A stretch of DNA of 18,590 nt from Nitrosarchaeum sp. (GCA_004297665.1 SCUP01000239.1:1-18590), one strand, 5' to 3'; numbered from the stretch's first letter, positions 1 to 7,597 are shown. A program made the numbers and translations. The notes: a model not told the origin generated them from the letters alone.

Positions 1-441
1 CCAACTAATTTCTCGTGGCTAATTGAGGACAAACTAGCAGGTTCGGGAATGCCCACAAGTTTTGATGAACTAGATTGGATTCTAAAACAAGGTGTTACAT
101 CAATTGTAACTATGACTGAAAATGCATTACCTGAAAAATGGGTAAGTGATATTGGTTACTTACATGTACCCACACCAGATCTCACTGCTCCAGATATGGA
201 TAAAATAGACACTGCAGTTGACTTTATTCATAAAAAAATTTCTAATGATCAAGCTGTAATGGTTCATTGTGCAGCTGGAATGGGAAGAGCAGGAACTATA
301 CTAGCTTGCTACTTAGTGAAATATCAAAAATATTCTGCAAAAGACGCAATTAAAAAAGTTAGAAAAGAAAGACCAGGTTCAATTCAATCTGAGATACAGG
401 AATTAGCTATTACTTTTTATGAAAAACATGCAAGTCAATAA
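1..441 (+). CDS. Dual-specificity / tyrosine protein phosphatase, 5'-truncated by window edge
   Basis: Cysteine-based protein phosphatase of the DUSP23-like archaeal type, expected to remove phosphate from phosphotyrosine or phosphoserine/threonine residues of cytosolic proteins. The frame is open from base 1. The residues before the first in-window ATG (position 49) include a NFSW..DKLAGSGMP stretch typical of the N-terminus of this family, so ATG 49 is internal and the true start lies upstream. The signature HCxxGxxR is present as HCAAGMGR, with the catalytic Cys codon at 268-270 and the Arg codon at 286-288. The Asp of the HVPTPDLTAPD segment is the likely general acid. About 146 residues are visible, near the usual length of 150-160. 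It ends 1 bp from the convergent gene at 443. Family assignment is firm; substrates are unknown. Confidence 0.92.
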   Translation, partial: PTNFSWLIEDKLAGSGMPTSFDELDWILKQGVTSIVTMTENALPEKWVSDIGYLHVPTPDLTAPDMDKIDTAVDFIHKKISNDQAVMVHCAAGMGRAGTILACYLVKYQKYSAKDAIKKVRKERPGSIQSEIQELAITFYEKHASQ

Positions 442-442
442 C

Positions 443-589
443 TTACATAAACTGTGATACTAGTTTTCCATCCACAATCTTAATCTTTAGTATTTTATTT
501 TCTTGAAATACTAGAGTCATTCCACCATCAGAATCAGGATCTTCAACCTTTACTAGTTCTATCATTTTAATTTGTTCGAATTTGTCCAT
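443..589 (-). CDS. 48-residue protein, tandem paralogue of the 600-752 product
   Basis: Unrecognised micro-protein of 48 residues with ATG at 587-589 and stop TAA at 443-445. It aligns without gaps to the neighbouring 50-residue product. Both start M-x-K-(F/Y), carry VEDPDSDGG or VEEPDKEGG near residues 15-23, then a hydrophobic strand ending in IK-x-VDGK. By eye about 18 of 48 positions are identical. Preserved length, register and motifs argue that both are real genes, not chance frames. The acidic-turn-strand pattern suggests a small beta-rich fold (inference). It lies 10 bp downstream of the 600-752 gene and is probably co-transcribed with it. Only a weak TATA-like element (minus strand, about 615) is visible for an independent promoter. 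Its stop is 1 bp from the phosphatase stop on the other strand. Confidence 0.75.
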   Translation of the reverse strand: MDKFEQIKMIELVKVEDPDSDGGMTLVFQENKILKIKIVDGKLVSQFM

Positions 590-599
590 ATATTTTCAC

Positions 600-752
600 T
601 TATTCTGGAATTGATATGGCATCTATTTTTCCATCAACTGCTTTAATGAACAAAAATCTGTTATCTTTAAAGATAAATGTAATTCCTCCTTCCTTATCTG
701 GTTCTTCAACTTCAAGTATTGGTTGTCCTAACAGACCATCATATTTTGCCAT
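600..752 (-). CDS. 50-residue protein, tandem paralogue of the 443-589 product
   Basis: Unrecognised micro-protein of 50 residues, ATG at 750-752, stop TAA at 600-602. It shares with the next gene the M-x-K-(Y/F) start, the VEEPDKEGG turn (about residues 15-23), the TFIF..NR.L strand and IKAVDGK. It has no signal peptide, membrane segment or cysteine. It sits 30 bp downstream of the 783-1319 gene in the same reading frame, separated by that gene's TAG. A TATA-like element (minus GGATATAAG, plus 774-782) is centred about 26 bp before this ATG, so it may have its own leaderless promoter overlapping the end of the upstream gene. Function unknown. Confidence 0.75.
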   Translation of the reverse strand: MAKYDGLLGQPILEVEEPDKEGGITFIFKDNRFLFIKAVDGKIDAISIPE

Positions 753-773
753 ATTGATTAACTCAAAAAGTTC

Positions 774-782
774 CTTATATCC
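774..782 (-). promoter_or_regulatory. Candidate TATA box for the 600-752 gene
   Basis: Minus-strand GGATATAAG is centred about 26 bp upstream of the ATG at 752, directly after the stop codon of the preceding gene. The spacing fits a leaderless archaeal promoter. Inferred from sequence alone. Confidence 0.45.
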
Positions 783-1319
783 CTAATTGATCGTGATCTC
801 AATTTCCTTAGAGTTATTTTTAACATTTCCTGGTTCTGTATAGTCATGTTTTTGCCAAGAAGCAAAGATATCAGCGCCAATCTTATGCTTACCTTTTCCT
901 AAATCTGATGCCTTGAAGACAATTTTTTCATTAAAATCAAATAATTCCTGTCTTACTTCGTCTTCAGATAATCGAATAAATGGCTCAAAGTTTTTGGCTA
1001 CTTGAACCCAAATCCTTCTATCTTTATGCGGATTAACTAATTTGGGGTTTCTTGTCCAGAAAATTGCTGCCTTTCTATAGGTATCAATAGGTTTACCAAT
1101 CTCTTTTTTCCTAATTCCACCGGAAATCAATTTTATACCATATTTCATTTTAAATGATACATCATTATTGTTATATGCCTTAGTCCAATTTGCCTCATTG
1201 AACGCATCTCGTAGTCCTCCTTCCACTTTAAAACTGACATTAACTTCTATAGTATCATTTAATGCGTATTCATCCTTGTTTTTTACCATTCCAATATCTG
1301 AAATCCTACTTTCTACCAT
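783..1319 (-). CDS. Conserved-looking hypothetical protein, 178 aa
   Basis: I do not recognise this family. The 178-residue product starts at ATG 1317-1319 and ends at TAG 783-785. It has no signal peptide, transmembrane segment or cysteine. It alternates hydrophobic and charged residues in a way that suggests beta-strands (for example DTIEVNVSFKVEG near residues 22-34, and the IEITIN C-terminus), so an all-beta cytosolic protein is plausible but unproven. It is first in a minus-strand group of three, followed 30 bp later by the tandem micro-proteins. A TATA-like element at 1337-1346 lies between this gene and divergent rpoL and could serve both. The role is not deducible from context. Confidence 0.8.
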   Translation of the reverse strand: MVESRISDIGMVKNKDEYALNDTIEVNVSFKVEGGLRDAFNEANWTKAYNNNDVSFKMKYGIKLISGGIRKKEIGKPIDTYRKAAIFWTRNPKLVNPHKDRRIWVQVAKNFEPFIRLSEDEVRQELFDFNEKIVFKASDLGKGKHKIGADIFASWQKHDYTEPGNVKNNSKEIEITIN

Positions 1320-1336
1320 TCTAATCGCTCATAATG

Positions 1337-1346
1337 ATTTATATCC
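1337..1346. promoter_or_regulatory. Shared TATA region between the 783-1319 gene and rpoL
   Basis: ATTTATATCC contains a TATA core readable on both strands. Its centre is about 22 bp from the minus start (1319) and about 30 bp from the rpoL ATG (1371). No other TATA element is visible in the 51-bp gap. The spacing is slightly off the ideal 26 bp on both sides. Confidence 0.45.
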
Positions 1347-1370
1347 ACAATAAGTGCTTTTTCCGAATAC

Positions 1371-1649
1371 ATGAATGCTCAAGTTATCAGTTCAGAACCT
1401 AAGGAAATTAGCCTTTCTATCACGGAAACTGATATAGGAATTTTATACATAATTCAACATGAGCTTCTAAAGGAATCAAATATCGACTTTGCAGGTGTTA
1501 TAGTAAAACATCCTCTTACTAATGAGTGCTGGATGCGAATAAATTCAAACACTAAACCAATGCAAGAAATCAGAAAAGCAACAGACTCAGCAATAAAAAT
1601 GGCTAATGAATTTAAACAATTATTTAATTCTAAAATTAAGGTAAATTAG
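1371..1649 (+). CDS. rpoL: DNA-directed RNA polymerase subunit L (Rpo11/Rpb11-like)
   Basis: Small RNA polymerase assembly subunit of the archaeal/eukaryotic Rpb11 family. It dimerises with Rpo3 (RpoD) to form the platform on which the catalytic subunits assemble, the counterpart of the bacterial alpha dimer. The 92-residue product has the characteristic pattern TDIGILYIIQHELL (helix 1; equivalent of the HTLGNLLREELL segment), then FAGVIVKHPL near residues 40-49, a short strand (CWMRINS) and a C-terminal helix (residues about 62-86). Length is normal for archaeal RpoL. Its stop is followed immediately by the tfs ATG, so the two are surely co-transcribed. Clustering of RpoL, TFS and PCNA genes is known in other archaea and supports the call. 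Confidence 0.93.
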   Translation: MNAQVISSEPKEISLSITETDIGILYIIQHELLKESNIDFAGVIVKHPLTNECWMRINSNTKPMQEIRKATDSAIKMANEFKQLFNSKIKVN

Positions 1650-1961
1650 ATGAAATTTTGCCCCAGTTGTGAGGTTAAATTAAAAAAAGGTGATTCTGGT
1701 CTTCAATGTCCAAAATGTGATTATGTTGAGGGAAAAGAAACAAATCAAACAAAGAAGATAATTCAAGAACATGAATCACAATTCAATGTATTAGCTGAAA
1801 ACGAAACAGTGGAGACATTACCTACGATCAAAATTGAATGTGAAAAATGTGGTAATGATGAAGCAGTTTGGTGGATGTTACAAACTCGAAGTGCAGATGA
1901 ACCTACAACTCAATTCTATCGATGTTCAAAATGTAGATACACTTGGCGTAATTACGCATAA
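1650..1961 (+). CDS. tfs: Transcription factor S (TFS, TFIIS/Rpb9-like cleavage factor)
   Basis: Archaeal TFS rescues backtracked RNA polymerase by stimulating its intrinsic RNA cleavage, working through the polymerase funnel. The 103-residue protein has an N-terminal zinc ribbon (Cys4, Cys7, Cys20, Cys23), a linker of about 40 residues, and a C-terminal TFIIS-type ribbon (Cys64, Cys67, Cys92, Cys95). The catalytic acidic dipeptide is present as Asp83-Glu84 in TRSADEPTT at the tip of the C-terminal ribbon, so this is an active cleavage factor, not an inhibitory paralogue lacking it. Length and architecture are standard. ATG follows the rpoL stop with no gap; the pcn gene lies 35 bp downstream. 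Confidence 0.95.
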   Translation: MKFCPSCEVKLKKGDSGLQCPKCDYVEGKETNQTKKIIQEHESQFNVLAENETVETLPTIKIECEKCGNDEAVWWMLQTRSADEPTTQFYRCSKCRYTWRNYA

Positions 1962-1962
1962 C

Positions 1963-1970
1963 GTTTAACT
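1963..1970 (+). promoter_or_regulatory. Candidate TATA box for pcn
   Basis: GTTTAACT is centred about 30 bp before the TTG start at 1997; a second AT-rich element (CATAAAAC, 1975-1982) is about 19 bp before it. This implies that pcn can be transcribed separately from rpoL-tfs with a leader of only a few bases or none. Confidence 0.4.
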
Positions 1971-1996
1971 GGAACATAAAACTCAAAAGAATTAGT

Positions 1997-2743
1997 TTGA
2001 ATTTCGAAGCAAAAACAAGTGGTTCAGATGATTTAAAAGCTATCATCTCAGCTATATCCACACTTGTAGAGGAAGCTACTTTTGTTGCAACAGCAGAAGG
2101 AATTACTTTTAGAGGAATGGATCCTTCTCATGTAGCTCTAATTGATATATCTTGGCCCAACTCTGCATTTGAAAAATATGAATGTGATAGTGATATAAAA
2201 TTTGGAGTTAGGATAGATGAATTTTCTAAACTTATCAAAAGAGCTGATAAAAAAGATAGTATAGAAATTAGTATTTCTGAACAAAACATGTTACTTGTAA
2301 CAATTGGTAAAAATAAAAAATATAAAATGCGTTTAATTGAAAGCTCTGCAACTGATACACCGTTACCAAAAATTCCATATGACTCTAAAATCACTTTATC
2401 ATCTTCTAGATTTGACAAAATTTTGGGAGATGTACAAGTTGTATCTGATTATCTGACTATTCATACATCTGATTCTAAAGCAGATTTTTCTGGAAAAGGT
2501 GATTCTGGTGAAGTTGTAATTGATCTTGAAAAGGATACAGATGAAATAGGCGAAATCTCTTCAAAAGAGGATAGTATTGGTACGTATAGTCTCGAATATC
2601 TTAATCCCGTAGTTAAAGCAGTAGGTACAACTGCAGGTCAAATTACATGCGAATTCTCTAGTGCAAAACCTCTAAGAATTGAATTCAAAGTAGCAAACAT
2701 AGGCAGAATCCACTTTTATCTGGCTCCACGAGTAGAAAGTTAA
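1997..2743 (+). CDS. pcn: DNA polymerase sliding clamp (PCNA)
   Basis: Proliferating cell nuclear antigen: a homotrimeric ring around DNA that tethers replicative polymerase, FEN1, ligase and other PIP-box proteins. The 248-residue product has the canonical two-domain clamp layout. The N-terminal domain includes FRGMDPSHVALIDISWP (about residues 38-54), equivalent to the strongly conserved ..MDPSHVALV.. segment. It is followed by the interdomain connector region around residues 113-130, then a second domain ending in the interaction strand and the C-terminal LAPRVES. Length is normal. The start is TTG at 1997-1999; the family N-terminus (short, followed by F.AK) aligns there. One PCNA gene is seen, in line with a homotrimer. 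Confidence 0.96.
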   Translation: MNFEAKTSGSDDLKAIISAISTLVEEATFVATAEGITFRGMDPSHVALIDISWPNSAFEKYECDSDIKFGVRIDEFSKLIKRADKKDSIEISISEQNMLLVTIGKNKKYKMRLIESSATDTPLPKIPYDSKITLSSSRFDKILGDVQVVSDYLTIHTSDSKADFSGKGDSGEVVIDLEKDTDEIGEISSKEDSIGTYSLEYLNPVVKAVGTTAGQITCEFSSAKPLRIEFKVANIGRIHFYLAPRVES

Positions 2744-2747
2744 AGCA

Positions 2748-2754
2748 TTTAAAG
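2748..2754 (+). promoter_or_regulatory. Candidate TATA box for aspartate kinase
   Basis: TTTAAAG is centred about 28 bp upstream of the TTG start at 2779, in the 35-bp gap after pcn. Suits a leaderless or nearly leaderless transcript. Confidence 0.5.
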
Positions 2755-2778
2755 ATTAACTGATTCAGGTATTTTGAA

Positions 2779-4182
2779 TTGAGACTAGTTCTAAAATATG
2801 GCGGAACATCAATTTCATCCGCTACAGATATTCAAGCCATTGCAAACTACGTCAATTTATTATCCAAACATAACGAAATAGTAATCGTTTGTTCTGCAAT
2901 TAGCGGCACCACTGATGATCTAATAGAAATATCTCAGTCTATAAAAAAAGAAAACAAAAACAAGGCTGAACAACTGGCATTAAAAATTATTAATAGACAT
3001 AAACAGCTTGCAAAACAAACAATCAAAAAATCAACAATTAGAAAAAAATTATTAGAAAAATTAGATATAGATTTTCAAGAACTTGTTGCATTAATTGAAG
3101 GCATGGTTCTATTAGGAGAAGTAACCCCTAGATCAATGGATTATTTAATTTCATTTGGCGAACGTCTTTCAATAAAATTAATTTCTTTTGCAATTAATGA
3201 TATAGGTAAAAAATCAATATCTCTAACTGGTAAAGAAGTTGGAATTGTTACTGATTCAAATTTTGGAGAATCTAAACCATTAATGGATACTACAAGACTA
3301 AGAGTTTCTAAAACCATTGATTTTCAATTTTCCAAGAAAATAATTCCAGTAATAGGTGGATTTGCAGGGGCAGATCAACATGGACATGTAACTACATTTG
3401 GTAGAGGAGGTTCGGATTATACAGCAACAATTATCGGTTCTTGCATAAAGGCTGATGAAATCTGGTTAATGAGTGATATAGATGGATTAATGACAGCAGA
3501 TCCAAAAATTGTTAAAAATGCCAAATTACTCAAAGAGGTTTCTTACATTGAAGCAATTGAAATGGCATTATTTGGAGCTAAACAAATTCACCCACGAACA
3601 TTTGAGCCATTATTAGCAAAAAAAATTCCAATGAAGATAAGAAATTCCTTTAATGTAAAAAATGAAGGAACCTTAGTAACTGACTCTCCCTCAATATCTA
3701 CTAAAAACACTGTCAAATGTGTGAGTAGTATTCGTCACAATGGACTAATCGATATTCGTGGAGGCAGTATGGTTGGTACACCTGGTACTGCTGCAAAAAT
3801 CTTTGCAACTCTTGCTAAATCTGGTATTAATGTAATGATGATCTCCCAAAATCCATCTGAATCTAGTATTACTATTGTAGTCAAAAATACTGATCTAGAC
3901 AAAGCAGTTAACGCATTAGAAATGGAACTTTTAGGAAAAATAATCAAAAAACTTGAAGTAACTACTGATGTTGCAATTATTGCGCTTATAGGTTTAGGCA
4001 TGCGTGGTACAGTTGGTGTTGCATCCAAAGTCTTTGGAGCAATAGAGAAAAACAAAGTCAATGTTGCAATGATTACTCAAGGTTCATCTGAACTCAATCT
4101 TGCATTTGTTGTCAAAGATTCTGACTCTAATGTAGCAGTTCAGGCTCTACATGATGCATTTGAACTTGATAAAATTAACTAA
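2779..4182 (+). CDS. lysC: Aspartate kinase with two C-terminal ACT domains
   Basis: Phosphorylates L-aspartate with ATP to beta-aspartyl phosphate, the first committed step to threonine, methionine and (in some archaea) lysine or diaminopimelate. The 467-residue product has the amino-acid kinase domain at about 1-300, with KYGGTS at 6-11, the FGERLS segment near 126-131, and the GRGGSDYTA nucleotide/substrate motif at 208-216. Two ACT domains follow (about 317-385 and 398-460, each with a G.(P/V)G.A.KIF pattern) and are expected to sense pathway end products such as threonine or lysine. The TTG start at 2779 places KYGGTS six residues in, as in the family. It is a monofunctional enzyme with no homoserine dehydrogenase fusion. 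Which amino acid inhibits it cannot be read from sequence. Confidence 0.93.
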   Translation: MRLVLKYGGTSISSATDIQAIANYVNLLSKHNEIVIVCSAISGTTDDLIEISQSIKKENKNKAEQLALKIINRHKQLAKQTIKKSTIRKKLLEKLDIDFQELVALIEGMVLLGEVTPRSMDYLISFGERLSIKLISFAINDIGKKSISLTGKEVGIVTDSNFGESKPLMDTTRLRVSKTIDFQFSKKIIPVIGGFAGADQHGHVTTFGRGGSDYTATIIGSCIKADEIWLMSDIDGLMTADPKIVKNAKLLKEVSYIEAIEMALFGAKQIHPRTFEPLLAKKIPMKIRNSFNVKNEGTLVTDSPSISTKNTVKCVSSIRHNGLIDIRGGSMVGTPGTAAKIFATLAKSGINVMMISQNPSESSITIVVKNTDLDKAVNALEMELLGKIIKKLEVTTDVAIIALIGLGMRGTVGVASKVFGAIEKNKVNVAMITQGSSELNLAFVVKDSDSNVAVQALHDAFELDKIN

Positions 4183-4193
4183 AAATAAAATAA

Positions 4194-4199
4194 TTTAAG
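4194..4199 (+). promoter_or_regulatory. Candidate TATA box for the 4222 secreted-protein gene
   Basis: TTTAAG, inside an AT-rich run, is centred about 26 bp before the TTG at 4222. Good leaderless spacing. Confidence 0.5.
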
Positions 4200-4221
4200 G
4201 GAACAGTTTCAAAGATTTTCA

Positions 4222-5682
4222 TTGAATCGATTAGTTATTATCTTAATTCTAGGTATTTTCACTACAGGAATTCTTACGGTTTCATTTATTTCTGATAATT
4301 TTGTTGATGCAAATTCTACAAAAAAAATTAATTTTACTAAAACAATAATTTCTTCTCAAGATCCAGGACAAGGCCACGAAAACCATCAATTAGCACTAAT
4401 TCTATCCCCAAATGAAGGCACTCTTTATGATGGCTCAATGACATTTACTTCAAGCGAACCTGTAGAGATTGTTGTTTTACATGAAATAACTAGTAATGAT
4501 GCTAAAGGACAACCAACATGGACTATTGATGGAAATACCATTTATGCAATATCCCTAATTGATCTTAAAACTAAATCTGGCTCCTTTGAATTTACAGGAG
4601 CTGCTCTGGCACTGCACTCTCTTAATTCAAAAGAGTTTACATCAACTGTCAGTGTTGATGGTTGGATTAGAGGACAACCAACCGAAATAATTACGCAAAA
4701 AATTGAAGTACAAAAAGAGCCATCACTACTATTATCACGAACAAATGTTGCTGCAATCATTCCAATGCATGAAGGACTCTATAACGGTAATTCAATTTTT
4801 TACATTATAACCGATTCTAGTCAGCAAGAATATGCTGAAATGATTACTAAAAATCAGGGTTGGAAAGTTGAGACTGCCCCTCCAATCAAAAACACACCAG
4901 AGAATACTTTGCAAAAAATATTTGTTTTTAAAAATGGTGTTAAAGGAGATGGAATATATGGACATCAAAAAGAAATTTTTTCTAGTACTCCATCTCAAGA
5001 ATTAGAATACAGCGCACTAAATTCTGTCATTGAAGTTACATGGAAAAAAGGTCAAAATGCAAAAATTCTTGAATCCTCTGAAGAAATCATTAATGCAGAA
5101 GAAGATGGAAGAGTTGAATTTAATAAAACTGACATAGTAATCAATACTCCTCAAATAATCTGGCCTGATGGACAAATGTTAGTAAGAGATGATAAAGAAA
5201 TCACCGATGATTTGACATTCAGCGGAGGTCAAATCACTGAAATTAACAAAGATGAGATGACAGTAACATTTGTTGCTCATCGCGGGTGGGGACCAGATGG
5301 AAAAACAATCTATTACATAGTAACTGATGCTACACCTTCTGGTCCAGCTGAAATGATGGGTGTTCCATTTTCACCCAGATCAGAAAATCTAATTACAAAT
5401 TCCTCAGCAGTTGATCTATTTCAATTCCAAAATGGGATTAAAGGTTCAGGATCTTTGGGATTTCAACCAAGTATAGCTACAGTAACACCTGGCTCTGAAA
5501 ATTATAGTCCTATATGGCGTATCTACATTATCGAATGGAATAATCCAGAAAATGCAAAAATTCTTGAAACAATATCTGATATTAACTCATTCAAAGCAAA
5601 TGACCTAATTTCAGTCAGTTTAGCCCGTCCCATGAATAGTCATCACATAGTGAATAGTCCCTTCATAGATCCATTTCAATAA
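4222..5682 (+). CDS. Secreted protein with a duplicated C-terminal module, 486 aa
   Basis: The function is unknown. The N-terminus (MNRLVIILILGIFTTGILTV) is a clear signal peptide or membrane anchor, so the rest should lie outside the cytoplasmic membrane. Residues about 50-170 form a first beta-rich region that begins with a polar, His-containing segment (GQGHENHQ). Two related modules follow, about 176-312 and 346-482. Each contains a xxNGxxIFYIITD or PDGKTIYYIVTD strand, then A-E-M, then F.F.NG.KG.G..G, an aromatic strand (VIEVTWKKG or IYIIEWNNP) and NAKILE. Duplicated modules of this kind occur in secreted archaeal proteins; I believe they match an uncharacterised Pfam DUF but cannot check the number. 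It starts at TTG 4222. It might be a surface, ligand- or metal-binding protein (inference only). Confidence 0.85.
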   Translation: MNRLVIILILGIFTTGILTVSFISDNFVDANSTKKINFTKTIISSQDPGQGHENHQLALILSPNEGTLYDGSMTFTSSEPVEIVVLHEITSNDAKGQPTWTIDGNTIYAISLIDLKTKSGSFEFTGAALALHSLNSKEFTSTVSVDGWIRGQPTEIITQKIEVQKEPSLLLSRTNVAAIIPMHEGLYNGNSIFYIITDSSQQEYAEMITKNQGWKVETAPPIKNTPENTLQKIFVFKNGVKGDGIYGHQKEIFSSTPSQELEYSALNSVIEVTWKKGQNAKILESSEEIINAEEDGRVEFNKTDIVINTPQIIWPDGQMLVRDDKEITDDLTFSGGQITEINKDEMTVTFVAHRGWGPDGKTIYYIVTDATPSGPAEMMGVPFSPRSENLITNSSAVDLFQFQNGIKGSGSLGFQPSIATVTPGSENYSPIWRIYIIEWNNPENAKILETISDINSFKANDLISVSLARPMNSHHIVNSPFIDPFQ

Positions 5683-5733
5683 AAAATAAATCACTAAACG
5701 GATAAATTACTTGAAAGAAAATTTATTGTAAAA

Positions 5734-6528
5734 TTGACTGGTAAACTCTACATTGTTGGTGTCGGTCCTGGACATCATGATCATATGACATTCAGAGCTA
5801 AAGAAGTAATTGAAGAAAGTGATACAATAGTTGGATATGAAACTTATGTCAATTTAGTACAAGATCTTATTGACGGTAAAACAGTTCATCGCTACGCAAT
5901 GACGCAAGAAGTTGAACGTGCTCATCAATGTATTGATCTAGCAAAATCTGGAAAAATAGTCTCGCTTGTTTCAAGTGGTGATCCTGGAATTTATGGAATG
6001 GCAGGATTAATCTATGAAACACTTGCAGAATCAAATTGGAATCCTAAAGATGATTTACAAGTTGAAATAGTTCCTGGCGTTTCTGCTTTGAACTCATGTG
6101 CATCAATAATTGGTTCACCATTAATGACAGATTTTGCAGTCGTAAGTATGAGTGATTTATTAGTTCCATGGGAAATAATAACAAAAAGAGTTGAAGCTGC
6201 GGCACAAGGAGATTTTGTAATTGTGATATATAATCCAGCAAGCAAAAAAAGAATACATCAACTAGTAGATACAAGAAAAATTCTTCTAAAATATAGAAAA
6301 CCTACAACTCCTGTGGCAATAATCAAAGGTGCATTCAGAGATTCACAAACAATTGTTATGACAGATTTAGAAAATCTTCCAAATCATTCTGATCAATTAG
6401 GAATGATTAGTACAGTAATTATCGGAAACTCATCGACTTATACTTACAAAGATTTAATGATCAATCCTAGGGGCTACAAATCAAAATATAATTTAGAAGA
6501 ACAAACAAATCCAAATCTTAAAGTCTAA
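5734..6528 (+). CDS. cobJ: Precorrin-3B / cobalt-factor III C17-methyltransferase
   Basis: SAM-dependent methyltransferase of the corrin ring pathway. It methylates C-17 and drives the ring contraction step of cobalamin synthesis, acting on cobalt-factor III in the anaerobic (CbiH) route expected for archaea. The 264-residue product has the tetrapyrrole methylase fold signatures: GVGPG at 9-13, the VSSGDPGIYGMA loop near 79-90, and the PGVSALNSCASIIGSPL region. Length matches CobJ/CbiH without extra fused domains. The start is TTG 5734, with a TATA-like ATAAATTAC (5702-5710) about 29 bp upstream. It stands alone rather than in a cob operon, but bluB lies at the other end of the window. Its stop overlaps the tyrS stop by 4 bp. 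Confidence 0.93.
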   Translation: MTGKLYIVGVGPGHHDHMTFRAKEVIEESDTIVGYETYVNLVQDLIDGKTVHRYAMTQEVERAHQCIDLAKSGKIVSLVSSGDPGIYGMAGLIYETLAESNWNPKDDLQVEIVPGVSALNSCASIIGSPLMTDFAVVSMSDLLVPWEIITKRVEAAAQGDFVIVIYNPASKKRIHQLVDTRKILLKYRKPTTPVAIIKGAFRDSQTIVMTDLENLPNHSDQLGMISTVIIGNSSTYTYKDLMINPRGYKSKYNLEEQTNPNLKV

Positions 6529-7571
6529 TGACTTTTCTTAATTGCTTCAAATAATTCTTCGCTTAGATTCAACTTTTCACGAATTGGTGAAATCACCTTA
6601 ACTAGATACTCACCAACAGTTTGTTTAAGATCAGTTGGATGTAATTTTTTCTCAGCAAAATCAGATTCTAATTGTTTATAATCTGCATATGTAATATTTC
6701 CACCAAATTTCTCTGGTCTTTCTACTTTGATTTCATTAAATTCGTGAAAGATAACATGTTTTGAAATTTCTAATAATGGATTATTCTGAATATTTGCTTC
6801 TTCACACCATGCTTTTTTGATCTTTGTTCTTATTTCATCATCTGAATTATGAATAAAAACTCCAGAATTTGGATCTGATTTACTCATTTTTCCTAAAATT
6901 TGTGTGTCATTTGTGTCTGCTGGTTTTGAAAGACCTGGTAATAATTTATGATGAACTGCAACTGGAACTTTCCATTTCATTTTTGGGAAAATCTCTCTAA
7001 CTAGCATATGGATCTTTCTCTGATCCATACCAGCATGAGCTATATCAACATCTAAAAAATGAATATCAACTGCTTGCATTGGTGGATACAATAATTTTGC
7101 GAGATCTATTTTTTCTTCGTTTTCTGAGCGTCCCATAATGGTTAGTGTTCTCATTGTTCTTGCTAGTGACACATGTTTAGTAAATTTCACAAGTTCAGAC
7201 CAATAATCTGTTTTTTCTTGATAAAGATCTGAACCTAAAACGATGTTTGCCTCAGGACATACCAATTTGAAAGCATCTTGATAATATTTTGAAACTTTGG
7301 AGATCATCTCCCAATCTCCTCCTAGTTTATCATTGATCATAGTATGCCAATCTGCAAGAAATACGGTACACTTTACACCAGCCTTGACAAAATCATTAAT
7401 CTTGAAACCTGTACTGATTAAACTCCCTAAATGTAAAAACCCTGAAATCTCTAAACCAATGTAATGTTTTGGGGAAGAATTTGTTTTGAATAATTCAATT
7501 AACTCATCATGTGTAACCACCTCTTCAGTAGGAGGTCTTTCAATTAATTCAACTTTTTCAGTGATATCCAA
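6525..7571 (-). CDS. tyrS: Tyrosine--tRNA ligase, archaeal type
   Basis: Class I aminoacyl-tRNA synthetase that charges tRNA-Tyr. The 348-residue product has the HIGH-type motif as HLGS (47-50), the GMDQRKIHML segment (181-190) typical of archaeal and eukaryotic TyrRS, and KMSKS (228-232). The C-terminal region contains RPEKFGGN and LHPTDLK, which recur in archaeal TyrRS and separate it from TrpRS. The length is slightly longer than the best-known methanogen enzyme (about 306) through its N-terminus and loops. The start is TTG at 7569-7571 (start of M-D-I-T-E-K); a TATA element at 7598-7606 lies about 30 bp upstream. The 3' end overlaps cobJ by 4 bp, so the two transcripts must be antisense at their tails. 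Confidence 0.94.
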   Translation of the reverse strand: MDITEKVELIERPPTEEVVTHDELIELFKTNSSPKHYIGLEISGFLHLGSLISTGFKINDFVKAGVKCTVFLADWHTMINDKLGGDWEMISKVSKYYQDAFKLVCPEANIVLGSDLYQEKTDYWSELVKFTKHVSLARTMRTLTIMGRSENEEKIDLAKLLYPPMQAVDIHFLDVDIAHAGMDQRKIHMLVREIFPKMKWKVPVAVHHKLLPGLSKPADTNDTQILGKMSKSDPNSGVFIHNSDDEIRTKIKKAWCEEANIQNNPLLEISKHVIFHEFNEIKVERPEKFGGNITYADYKQLESDFAEKKLHPTDLKQTVGEYLVKVISPIREKLNLSEELFEAIKKSH

Positions 7572-7597
7572 ATCAAAACAACTTCTGAGATGTAGGT

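Noticed and set aside
49..441. ATG 49 as the true start of the phosphatase
   Set aside because: The 16 codons before it are open and encode the conserved NFSW..DKLAGSG stretch of the family N-terminus.
600..1319. Stop-codon readthrough or TAG-encoded amino acid joining the 178-aa gene to the in-frame 50-aa micro-protein
   Set aside because: The two share a frame with only TAG between, but the micro-protein aligns with its paralogue exactly from its ATG and has a TATA-like element 26 bp upstream. TAG also ends several other genes here as a normal stop.
3735..4061. 108-residue open frame on the minus strand
   Set aside because: Complement of the ACT-domain region of aspartate kinase; no independent signals.
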